Shown here: one piece after another, positions 42,232 to 49,697 of the stretch | Numbering within the stretch: position 1 is the stretch's first letter | How the letters are laid out: the number at the start of each line of letters is the position of its first letter | Assembly (NCBI RefSeq): GCF_003340565.1 | Contig: NZ_QPLK01000013.1 | Coordinates: 56,343 to 120,342 of the forward strand | Source: Rhodovulum sp. 12E13 | GTDB taxonomy: Bacteria; Pseudomonadota; Alphaproteobacteria; Rhodobacterales; Rhodobacteraceae | Direction: 5' to 3' | Length of the DNA stretch: 64,000 nt | Position numbers and translations under genes: made by a program | The notes under the pieces: model-generated | The model's input: only the letters and a program-made list of their open reading frames with translations | Told to the model about the DNA's origin: nothing | Database searches by the model: none

Positions 42232-43128
42232 TCAGCGCGGCAGATCCCCGTCGACCGAGGCGATCAGGTCGCGCAGGTAGCGCCCGGCGGTCTTTCCCTT
42301 CAGCGACTCGGCCCACATCTGCTCGACCACCTTCTCGTGCAGCGCGACCGCCTCGGGCGTCGAGGTGATCATCGCCACGCCCAGGCGGATGTTGGGCTGC
42401 TCGCCGAGGCGGAACGGGCTGACCGACAGCGTGCGCTTCTCGCCGGAGCGGAAGATCTGGAAGCCGACATGCGGCAGGGTGCCCGTGACGAGCCCGATCT
42501 GCACGCCGATCGGCTGCTCCTCCATCAGGCGAATGATGTGCTCGATCTCCTCGCGCGCGCTCTTCTGCCGCTCCTTCAGGTCGGGGCGGGGCATGAAGGG
42601 CCGCCCGACGAATCCCGAATGCAGCAGCCGCACGATGTCGAGCGCCGAGATCAGGTTGACGATCGTGGGCTTGCGCCGCTGGTAGTTCGCCCGCCGCTCC
42701 CGCAGGATCTCGACGATCCGGTCGACGTCGCGTTCCGTCCGGTCGCGGATCTCGGTCTCTTCCGGCGCCGTCTCCTTCAGCAGCGCTTCGAGCCGCGCCA
42801 CGAACTCGTCGGACGACAGCAGAAGCGACAGCGGCCCGGCAAGGATGGTGATCCGCTCGGCGCTCTCCTCCAGTTGCCGCAGCCGCTCGAAATAGGTGAC
42901 CGACGACGAGATGTATTCCGTCTCGACGCCGAGCAGCGTGGGCAGCGACACCTGGAGCAGATCGGCGAGGCTGAGCAGGGTCTCGATCTTGACGACGCCG
43001 CCCTTCTCGAACCGGTAGACCGCCGTGCGCGAGATGCCGAGCTTGCGGGCGATCTCCTCGGCGCTCATCCCCGTGCCCAGCCGGAAGGCGCGCAGACGCT
43101 GCCCGATCTCCTCGTATGAAATGCCCAC
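42232..43128 (-). CDS. XRE-family transcriptional regulator
   Basis: A 298-residue regulator. The Cro/C1-type helix-turn-helix is at about 8-66 (RLRAFRLGTGMSAEEIARKL, ISRTAVYRFEKGG). The remaining 230 residues are a ligand-sensing domain with the form of a periplasmic-binding-like TctC/DctP fragment or a new module (PHVGFQIFRSGEKRTLSVSP, LGEQPNIRLGVAMITSTPEA); I do not recognise it. It starts with GTG at 43128 after GGAGGG. It is divergent from the amidase gene with 165 bp between, and upstream of hydroxylase operon 2, so it is the best candidate for pathway-specific control. Confidence 0.8.
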   Translation of the reverse strand: MGISYEEIGQRLRAFRLGTGMSAEEIARKLGISRTAVYRFEKGGVVKIETLLSLADLLQVSLPTLLGVETEYISSSVTYFERLRQLEESAERITILAGPLSLLLSSDEFVARLEALLKETAPEETEIRDRTERDVDRIVEILRERRANYQRRKPTIVNLISALDIVRLLHSGFVGRPFMPRPDLKERQKSAREEIEHIIRLMEEQPIGVQIGLVTGTLPHVGFQIFRSGEKRTLSVSPFRLGEQPNIRLGVAMITSTPEAVALHEKVVEQMWAESLKGKTAGRYLRDLIASVDGDLPR

Positions 43129-43217
43129 TACGCCCTCCGCTCGCCCTCTCCGCGGCCACGCCCGGCGGGCGTCTGACCGTTTCTGCAGGATTGACCATGC
43201 TTCCGCCGCCGCCTATC

Positions 43218-43245
43218 CAAATTTGAGCATGAAGTGCAATTTGAG
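43218..43245. promoter_or_regulatory. direct repeats in the XRE regulator / amidase divergent region
   Basis: CAAATTTGAG (43218-43227) and CAATTTGAG (43237-43245) are direct repeats whose conserved ends are 18 bp apart, nearly two helical turns, in an AT-rich patch between the divergent regulator and amidase genes. They are 49-76 bp upstream of the amidase GTG. Such spacing suits binding of a protein on one DNA face, probably the adjacent regulator. Confidence 0.5.
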
Positions 43246-43293
43246 AACGATGCGGGGCGAGGCCGCCGCATGCGCCGCGACCGGGAGGCAACG

Positions 43294-44577
43294 GTGACGG
43301 GCGCGCTCAACACCCTGACGATCGAACAGATTCGCGCCGGCCTCGATGCCGGGGCCTTCTCCGCGGCCGAGGTGGTCGAGGCCTGCCTCGCGCGGATCGC
43401 CGAGCGCGACCCGCAGGTGCGCGCATGGATCTCGGTCGACGCGGAAGGCGCGCGGTCCGCGGCCCGTGACAAGCAGCATACCGGCCCGCTTCAGGGCGTT
43501 CCCTTCGGCGTGAAGGATGTCTTCCGCACCGCGCGCTGCCCCACGGAGATGGGCGCCGACGCCCATGCCGGGGCCACGCACCGCTTCGACGCGGCGGCCG
43601 TGGCCGTGCTGCGCGCGGCGGGCGGCATCATGCTCGGCAAGACCGCGACGGCCGAATATGCCGGCACGGCCCCCGCCGACACCTGCCACCCCGAGGCCCC
43701 CGCCCACACGCCGGGCGGCTCGTCCAGCGGGTCGGCGGCCGCGGTCGCCGATTGCATGGTGCCCTTCGCGCTCGGCACGCAGACCGGCGGCTCGGTCATC
43801 CGCCCGGCCGCGTTCTGCGGCGTGGTCGGATTCAAGCCCACCTTCGGGCTCTATCCCGTCGACGGGATGAAGATGGCGGCGCAGAGCTTCGACACGGTGG
43901 GGCTGTTCACCCGGACGGCGGCGGATGCCGCCCTGCTGCACTCCGTCTTCCTCGACACGCCGCCCGAGGCGGCCGCGGGGCCGGTCCGCTTCGGCCTGCT
44001 GGCGACCCACCTCGACGACACGGTCGACCCCGCCACGGCGGTCGCGCTCGAGGGGGCAGCGGCGCGGCTGGCGGAGGCGGGCTGCCCCGTCGAGACCGTC
44101 GCCGCGCCGGGCTGGCTGAGCGGCCTCACCGCGCACCGGGCCGTCATCAATGCGTTCGAGCGTCACCGCGCCCTCGCGCCGGAAGCGTTGGCGCATGGTC
44201 AGGGGTTCCGGCCCGAGACGCAGGCCACGTGGGAGGCCGGGCGCGCCGTTTCGGGCGATGCCTATCTCGAGGCCCGCCGGGCCGTGGACGACGCACGGCG
44301 CGCGGCGGCCTCCCTGTTCGACCGCGTCGATGTGCTCCTGACGGCGGCGACGCCCGGCGAGGCGCCCGCGGGCCTGCACTCGACCGGAGATCCGCGCCTG
44401 CAGGAACTGTGGACGACCCTCCACCTGCCGGCGCTCTGCCTCCCCTGCGGCACCGGGCCGACCGGGCTGCCGCTGTCTGTCCAGCTGATCGGCCCGGCCT
44501 ACGCGGACGCGCACCTACTGGGCGCGGCGCGGGTGGCCGAAGCCGCCCTCGGCGGGCGCATCGCCGAAACGGCCTGA
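43294..44577 (+). CDS. amidase signature family amidase
   Basis: A 427-residue amidase. The Ser-cisSer-Lys triad can be placed: Lys74 in GVPFGVKDVF, Ser144 in GGSSSGSAAA and the nucleophile Ser167 in GTQTGGSVIRP. It hydrolyses a carboxamide to acid and ammonia. I chose the GTG at 43294 because GGGAGG lies 5 nt upstream; the open frame begins at a GTG at 43234, but that sits inside the operator-like repeats. The size and the absence of extra domains fit aryl- or short aliphatic amidases. In this island it could remove the amide left after imide ring opening. It is shorter than GatA and has no gatB/gatC neighbours. Confidence 0.87.
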   Translation: MTGALNTLTIEQIRAGLDAGAFSAAEVVEACLARIAERDPQVRAWISVDAEGARSAARDKQHTGPLQGVPFGVKDVFRTARCPTEMGADAHAGATHRFDAAAVAVLRAAGGIMLGKTATAEYAGTAPADTCHPEAPAHTPGGSSSGSAAAVADCMVPFALGTQTGGSVIRPAAFCGVVGFKPTFGLYPVDGMKMAAQSFDTVGLFTRTAADAALLHSVFLDTPPEAAAGPVRFGLLATHLDDTVDPATAVALEGAAARLAEAGCPVETVAAPGWLSGLTAHRAVINAFERHRALAPEALAHGQGFRPETQATWEAGRAVSGDAYLEARRAVDDARRAAASLFDRVDVLLTAATPGEAPAGLHSTGDPRLQELWTTLHLPALCLPCGTGPTGLPLSVQLIGPAYADAHLLGAARVAEAALGGRIAETA

Positions 44578-44694
44578 CTCCCCCTCCTTGTCGCGCCCGA
44601 CCGCCTGTCGAGGCCACACGAACCGCGCGGCCGCGCGCGCGGCATCGGCGTGGGCCATGCGCGGAACGAGTACCAAAAAGGGCTTGTGCCGGCC

Positions 44695-44725
44695 TACCGT
44701 TCCATTATTAGAACAATCTACGGTA
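44695..44725 (+). promoter_or_regulatory. nested inverted repeats and promoter-like elements upstream of the CoA ligase operon
   Basis: TACCGT (44695-44700) and ACGGTA (44720-44725) form an outer inverted repeat around GTTC (44699-44702) and GAAC (44711-44714). TTGTGC at 44684-44689 and TATTAG 16 bp later are a possible -35/-10 pair, and TAAAAT occurs at 44724-44729. The block lies 44-74 bp upstream of the ligase ATG, in AT-rich DNA, and probably contains the promoter and an operator. Confidence 0.45.
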
Positions 44726-44768
44726 AAATACACTCCGCGCACGACACGTCGAAGAACCCAGGGTCCTG

Positions 44769-46460
44769 ATGGCGCTCACGCAACCGCACTTCTCCCGGCA
44801 GAACCTGCTGACGCGCCTGACGCCTGGCATGGCCGCACATTACCGCGCGCAGGGCTTCTGGGGCGACGAGACGATCTACGATCGGGCGCGCGCCGTGGCC
44901 GAGGCCCGACCCGAACAGGTGGCGATCCGCGATCGCGGTGTCGCCCTGACCTACCGTGACCTCGTCGACCTCGCCGACCGGATGGCAGCCCGCTTCGCGA
45001 GCGAGGGCTACAAGCCCGGCGAGCGCGTCGCCGCCTGGATATCGAGCCGCTGCGAGATCGCCGTGCTGCTGCTCGCCTGCGCGCGCTGCAGCCTCGTCTT
45101 CTGCCCCTCGCTGCACCGCAACCATACCGCCGAGGAGATCGCGCGCCTGCTCGACCGGATGGACGCGCGTCTGCTCGTCTTCGAGCGGGGCTACGGCGCC
45201 GATGCCGAGCGCCGCAACATCGACGCGGTGCTGACCGAGCAGGGCGCGCGCGTGCGCACGCAGGGGCTCGACCCTGTCGCACCACGCGACGCCGAGGGGA
45301 TCGCCCGCGCGCTCGACCTGCCGGCGGATCCTGCCCCCACATGCGACGCGGCGCGGGCCGACGACGTGGTCTACATCGCCTTCACCTCGGGTACGACCGG
45401 CGAGCCCAAGGGCGTGCTCCACTCCAACAACACGCTTCTGGCCAACGCGCGCGCGATGGCCGGCGACTGGGGCTTCTCCGACACCTCCGTCATCTACACC
45501 TTCGGGCCGCTCAGCCACAATCTGGGTTTCGGCGCGCTGATCCTGACGCTGCTCGTCGGCGGGGAACTCGTGCTGCATGACGGTGCGCGCGGCATCAGCC
45601 TGATCGACCGGCTGCACGAGGCGGGGGCCACGTTCATCTTCGGTGTGCCCGCCCACGCGATGGACCTGCTGGCCGAGTTCGACCGCCGCCCCGAGGCCAA
45701 GCTCGACCATGTGCGCGGCTTCCGCATCTCGGGCGCGGCGGTGCCCACGTGGCTGGCCGACAAGATGCAGGGCTACGGTATCGTCCCGCAGAGCGGCTAC
45801 GGCATGACCGAGGGCTGCTCGCACCATTACACCCTGCCCGACGACCCGCCGGAGCGGATCGCCAGCACCTCCGGCCGCGCCTGCCCCGGCTACGAGGCGA
45901 TGATCTTCGACATCGACGACCCCGACCGCCCGTTGCCCGCCGGCGATGTGGGCCACATCGGGGGGCGCGGCACCAGCCTGATGCTCGGCTATTTCGACGA
46001 TCAGCGCGCCACCGAGCGCGCCTTCAACCGCAACGGCTGGTTCATGACCGGCGATCTGGGCCGGATCGACGCCGACGGCTACATCACCATCACGGGTCGC
46101 CTGAAGGAGATCATCATTCGCGGCGGCCACAACATTCACCCGGCCCGGATCGAGCAACTGGCGATGAAATTCCCCCGCGTGGAACGTGCCGCGGCCCTGG
46201 GCGTGGCCGACGAACGGCTGGGCGAGAAGGTGTGCCTGGTGCTCATGTCGAAGGACGGCGGCGAGATTACCGCGGGCGAGATCCTGCCCCACCTCGACAG
46301 GGCGGGCCTGTCGCGCTTCGACATGCCCGAGTACCTGCTGAACGTGCCCGAGATCCCGCTCTCTCCCTCGGGCAAGATCCTGAAACGGGCGCTCGTGCCC
46401 GACATCGCGTCGGGCCAGCTCCGCCCTGATCCTGTCCGCTTCGGCGAGACAGACGCCTGA
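44769..46460 (+). CDS. AMP-dependent (cyclohexanecarboxylate/aromatic-type) CoA ligase
   Basis: A 563-residue adenylate-forming acyl-CoA ligase. The ATP loop is FTSGTTGEPKGVLHSNN near residue 205, the adenine motif SGYGMTEGCSHHYTLP near 343, the hinge GRLKEIIIRGGHNIHPARIE near 445 and the catalytic lysine in SPSGKILKR near 537. The overall character is that of cyclohexanecarboxylate-CoA ligase (AliA-like) and related cyclic-acid ligases. In this island it could activate a ring carboxylate such as citrazinate. It is first in a plus-strand operon with thioesterase and reductase genes: its TGA overlaps the next ATG by one base. Confidence 0.87.
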   Translation: MALTQPHFSRQNLLTRLTPGMAAHYRAQGFWGDETIYDRARAVAEARPEQVAIRDRGVALTYRDLVDLADRMAARFASEGYKPGERVAAWISSRCEIAVLLLACARCSLVFCPSLHRNHTAEEIARLLDRMDARLLVFERGYGADAERRNIDAVLTEQGARVRTQGLDPVAPRDAEGIARALDLPADPAPTCDAARADDVVYIAFTSGTTGEPKGVLHSNNTLLANARAMAGDWGFSDTSVIYTFGPLSHNLGFGALILTLLVGGELVLHDGARGISLIDRLHEAGATFIFGVPAHAMDLLAEFDRRPEAKLDHVRGFRISGAAVPTWLADKMQGYGIVPQSGYGMTEGCSHHYTLPDDPPERIASTSGRACPGYEAMIFDIDDPDRPLPAGDVGHIGGRGTSLMLGYFDDQRATERAFNRNGWFMTGDLGRIDADGYITITGRLKEIIIRGGHNIHPARIEQLAMKFPRVERAAALGVADERLGEKVCLVLMSKDGGEITAGEILPHLDRAGLSRFDMPEYLLNVPEIPLSPSGKILKRALVPDIASGQLRPDPVRFGETDA

Positions 46461-46894
46461 TGGCGGCGCATGGGGACCGGATGGTGCGCCTGCGGGCCGA
46501 GCTGGAGCGGCCGCCCTTCAACCGCTGGCTGTCGCCCGAGCCGGTCTGCGCCGGGGAGGGGCGGATCGAGCTGCGGCTCAGGGCGCGCCCCGAACATTGC
46601 CACCAGGCCGATCCGCCGCTCGTCCACGGCGGGGTGATCGCCGCGCTGATCGACATCGCCGGGCACGCCGTGGTGGCTGTCGAGCAGGCCCGCCCGGCGC
46701 CGACGATCGCGCTCGCCATCGACTACCTGCGCCCCGCCCCGGGCCCCGACCTGACCGCCACGGCCCTGCTGCGCCGGCTCGGCCGCAGCATGAGCCGCGC
46801 CGATGTCGAGATCCGTGCCGGCGAGCGGCTGATCGCGCTGGGGCGTGGCACCTTCGCCAATCCGGGCGATGCCGAACGGGAGGGCACGCGATGA
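46460..46894 (+). CDS. PaaI-type hotdog thioesterase
   Basis: A 144-residue hotdog-fold thioesterase. The family active-site signature is VHGGVIAALIDIAGHAVV with His56-Gly57-Gly58 and Asp65 on the following helix. It probably releases CoA from a cyclic or aromatic acyl-CoA. The gene overlaps the CoA ligase stop by one base and its own TGA overlaps the next gene in an ATGA, so ligase, thioesterase and reductase are translated together. Placing an acyl-CoA hydrolase after a ligase and beside a reductase suggests activation, reduction, then release. Confidence 0.85.
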   Translation: MAAHGDRMVRLRAELERPPFNRWLSPEPVCAGEGRIELRLRARPEHCHQADPPLVHGGVIAALIDIAGHAVVAVEQARPAPTIALAIDYLRPAPGPDLTATALLRRLGRSMSRADVEIRAGERLIALGRGTFANPGDAEREGTR

Positions 46895-47877
46895 AGGCCG
46901 TCGTCGTCGATGAGTTCGGCCCGCCGGAGCGCGCCGCCCTGCGCGAACTGCCCGAGCCGCGGCCCGGGCCCGGCGAATTGCTGATCGACGTGGCCTTCGC
47001 ACCGGTCAACTACGTCGACAGCCTCGTCTTCACGGGGCGCTACCAGTTCCTGCCCGAGCGCCCGTTCACGCCGGGCAAGGGGCCGGTCGGCACGGTGCGC
47101 GCCGTGGGCGAGGGCGTCGAGGGGTTCGCCGCGGGCGACCGCGTGCTCGGCATGGCCGAGCATGGCGGCTATGCCGAGCAGGCGCTCGTGCCCGCGGTGC
47201 ACAGCTACGTCCTGCCCGAGAAGGTGTCGCTCGAGGATGCCGCGGTGATGTCGCTGGCCTACGACACCGCCTGGGTCACGCTGTTCGAGCGGGGGCGTCT
47301 GGCGGCCGGCGAGACGGTGCTGGTGCTCGGCGCGACGGGCGCGGTGGGCAGCGCGGCGCTGCAGCTCGCCCGTGCCCGCGGGGCGCGCACGATCGCGGCG
47401 GTCGCGTCGATGGCAAGGGCCGACGCGGTGCGGTCTGCCGGCGCCGACGCGGTCGTCGACCTGTCTGCGCCAGACCTGCGCGAAAGCCTGCGCGCCCAGG
47501 TGTACGATGTCACGGAGGGCCGCGGCGCCGACGTGGTGGTCGACCCGCTCGGGGGCGACGTCTTCGATGCGGCCCTGCGCTGCGTGGCGTGGCGCGGCCG
47601 GCTCGTGGTCGTCGGCTTCGCCGCCGGCCGCATCCCCGAGGTCAGGGTAAATTACCTGATGCTCAAGAACATCGAGGTGAGCGGCGTTCAGGTGAGCGAC
47701 TACCGCAAGCGGATGCCGGACCTGATGCGGGAATGCTTCGCCGAGGTGTTCGCGCTCGCCGCCGAGGGGCGCATCCGCCCGGGCGAGCGCACCTGCTATC
47801 CGCTGGACTCGTTCGCGCAGGCCCTGGGCGACGTGGTCGCCCGCACCTGCCGCGGGCGGGCGCTGTTGCAACCATGA
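46891..47877 (+). CDS. NADPH:quinone reductase-like (MDR superfamily) oxidoreductase
   Basis: A 328-residue medium-chain dehydrogenase/reductase without zinc ligands. The N-terminal GroES-like domain holds FAPVNYVDSLVFTGRYQ; the Rossmann domain has LVLGATGAVGSAALQLARARG (about 148-168) for NADPH; VDPLGGDVFDAALRC is the usual QOR-type segment. The superfamily includes quinone reductases and acyl-CoA ene reductases such as acrylyl-CoA reductase. Co-translation with the CoA ligase and thioesterase suggests reduction of a CoA-bound unsaturated ring, but quinone reduction cannot be excluded. Confidence 0.85.
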   Translation: MKAVVVDEFGPPERAALRELPEPRPGPGELLIDVAFAPVNYVDSLVFTGRYQFLPERPFTPGKGPVGTVRAVGEGVEGFAAGDRVLGMAEHGGYAEQALVPAVHSYVLPEKVSLEDAAVMSLAYDTAWVTLFERGRLAAGETVLVLGATGAVGSAALQLARARGARTIAAVASMARADAVRSAGADAVVDLSAPDLRESLRAQVYDVTEGRGADVVVDPLGGDVFDAALRCVAWRGRLVVVGFAAGRIPEVRVNYLMLKNIEVSGVQVSDYRKRMPDLMRECFAEVFALAAEGRIRPGERTCYPLDSFAQALGDVVARTCRGRALLQP

Positions 47878-47973
47878 CCGGGCGCGCGGCGTGGTGCGCC
47901 CGGGCGCGAGCTCCGGCGGCATTCGGCCGACACGTCCGCGCGCACCTCCGCGCCGCGCGCGCGCGAGCGTCGC

Positions 47974-48507
47974 GTGCCTGACGCGACGACCCTGGGCTTC
48001 CTCGCGGCAGCGGCGGTCGCGGCCGCGCTCGGGCTGTGGCTGGGCGGCGCTTCCGTGGTGACGCAAGGCGCCACCGACACCGCGCTCCTGTCCTTGCAGA
48101 TCCTGCCGCAACTGGCCTGCGGCCTGATGATCGGCGCCTTCGTCGGCGTGCTGCTACCGCGCGACCTGCTGATCCGCTGGGTCGGGGCAGAATCGGGCCT
48201 CGCCGGCCTCGCCATCGCCAGCCTCGGTGGCGCCTTCATGCCGGGCGGGCCGTTCGCGGCCTTCCCGGTCATCCATGCGCTCTACCGCGCCGGGGCAGGC
48301 GCCGGCGCGGTCGTGGCCTTCCTCGTGGCGTGGTCCTGCGTGGGCGTGAACCGGCTGTTCATCTGGGAGATTCCCTTCCTCGGCACCCAGTTCGGCCTGC
48401 TGCGCCTGTGCAGCACCCTGCCCCTGCCCCTGCTGGCCGGCCTCGCGGCAAACGCGCTGGTGCGGTCGTTTCCCGCACTCGACATGCCCGGCAAGGACGG
48501 CGCATGA
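47974..48507 (+). CDS. membrane protein, half of a homologous pair
   Basis: A 177-residue membrane protein with four to five spans. I do not recognise a named family. The centre reads GGAFMPGGPFAAFPVIHALYR, and the stretch AFLVAWSCVGVNRLFIWEIP follows; the same pattern recurs in the next gene, so the two are diverged copies that may form a heterodimer, in the way of some split permeases. The start is a GTG at 47974, 96 bp after the reductase stop. It overlaps its partner by ATGA. Position in the catabolic operon suggests transport of a pathway compound. Confidence 0.65.
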   Translation: MPDATTLGFLAAAAVAAALGLWLGGASVVTQGATDTALLSLQILPQLACGLMIGAFVGVLLPRDLLIRWVGAESGLAGLAIASLGGAFMPGGPFAAFPVIHALYRAGAGAGAVVAFLVAWSCVGVNRLFIWEIPFLGTQFGLLRLCSTLPLPLLAGLAANALVRSFPALDMPGKDGA

Positions 48508-49007
48508 CGGGGCCGCTTCTGTTCCTGCTGGGGCTGACCCTCGTGCTCGGTCTGCTGGTGGTGCGCCGGGCGCCGCGTCAGCTGGGGCCGGCGCTCGCCG
48601 ATGCCGCAAGGCAGGGCCGCAAGATCGGGCTGCGCATCCCGCTGGGCATCTTCATCGCCACCGTGCTGGCACAGCTGATCCCGCGCGAGGCGATCGGGCC
48701 GGTGATCGGCCCCGAGAGCGGGGTGCGCGGCATTCTCGCGGCCACCGCCTTCGGCGCGATGATGCCGGGCGGCCCGATGGTGACCTTTCCCATCGCGCTC
48801 CTGGTATGGGACATGGGCGCGGGCAAGGCGCAGATCGTCGCCTTCCTCGTCTCGTGGTCGATCTTCGCGGTGCACCGCATCCTGTCGTTCGAACTGCCGC
48901 TGATGGGGGGCCGGTTCGTGGCGCTGCGCCTCCTGTCGGCGTGGTACCTGCCGCCGCTCGCCGGGCTGATCGCCCTCGCCCTCATCCCGCTCGTTCCCGC
49001 GTTCTGA
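48504..49007 (+). CDS. membrane protein, second half of the homologous pair
   Basis: A 167-residue membrane protein with four to five spans, paralogous to the preceding one. Shared features in order: an ESG-RG(I/L) turn, GAMMPGGPMVTFPIALL, AFLVSWSIFAVHRILSFELP, a G-RF-ALRLLS segment and a final LPPLAGLIALAL helix. The duplicated MPGGP-FP motif is in the middle of a membrane span in both and may line a pore. The ATG at 48504 overlaps the previous stop. No soluble domain, signal peptide or ATPase partner is encoded nearby. Confidence 0.65.
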   Translation: MTGPLLFLLGLTLVLGLLVVRRAPRQLGPALADAARQGRKIGLRIPLGIFIATVLAQLIPREAIGPVIGPESGVRGILAATAFGAMMPGGPMVTFPIALLVWDMGAGKAQIVAFLVSWSIFAVHRILSFELPLMGGRFVALRLLSAWYLPPLAGLIALALIPLVPAF

Positions 49008-49115
49008 CATGGGGCACTTGACCACCCCGACCGGCCCCGGCCGAAGAGCTCTACCGCCCGTCGCGGTCTTCTGCAGAATAGCCGACGGGCCCCCCGCCGC
49101 TGGAGGAGCGCCGAC

Positions 49116-49697
49116 ATGACCCAACGCAAGAGACGTCTGATCGTCGGCCTCACCGGGGCGTCCGGGGTGGTCTACGGGGTGCGGAGCCTTCAGCTTCTGC
49201 GCGACGTGCCCGACATCGAGACCCACGCGGTGATCTCGCCCTCCGCGCTCGTCACCGCGCAGAGCGAGCTCGACATGACCGCGAAGGAAATCCGCGCGCT
49301 GCCCGACGTGGAGCACTCGTTCAGGGATATCGGCGCCGCCATCGCGTCGGGCTCGTTCCGCACCGAGGGGATGCTGGTCGCCCCCTGCTCGATCAAGACG
49401 CTGAGCGGCATCGCCAATTCCTACGCCGACCAGCTCATCGTGCGCGCCGCCGACGTCTGCCTGAAGGAGCGCCGGCGCGTCGTGCTGATGCTGCGCGAGA
49501 CGCCGCTCCATGCCGGGCACCTGCGCCTGATGCAGCAGGCGACCGACGCGGGCGCGGTGATCATGCCGCCGGTGCCGGCCTTCTACGCCCGCCCCCGCAG
49601 CCTCGACGACATCGTGACCCATTCGGTCGTGCGCGCGCTCGACCTGTTCGGGATCGAGGCGGCGCGCATCCCCCGCTGGAAGGAGGACGGCGAATGA
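49116..49697 (+). CDS. ubiX: UbiX-type flavin prenyltransferase
   Basis: A 193-residue UbiX/Pad1-like enzyme that joins dimethylallyl phosphate to FMN to give the prenyl-FMN cofactor of UbiD decarboxylases. Landmarks are the N-terminal VGLTGASGVVYGVRSLQLL with the FMN-contacting Ser, VAPCSIKTLSGIANSYADQL in the middle, and RRRVVLMLRETPLHAGHLRLM before the C-terminal PPVPAFYARP. GGAGG lies 10 nt before the ATG. It lies 18 kb from the ubiD gene but inside the same island, so it probably serves that decarboxylase; a housekeeping ubiquinone role is possible. Confidence 0.92.
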   Translation: MTQRKRRLIVGLTGASGVVYGVRSLQLLRDVPDIETHAVISPSALVTAQSELDMTAKEIRALPDVEHSFRDIGAAIASGSFRTEGMLVAPCSIKTLSGIANSYADQLIVRAADVCLKERRRVVLMLRETPLHAGHLRLMQQATDAGAVIMPPVPAFYARPRSLDDIVTHSVVRALDLFGIEAARIPRWKEDGE

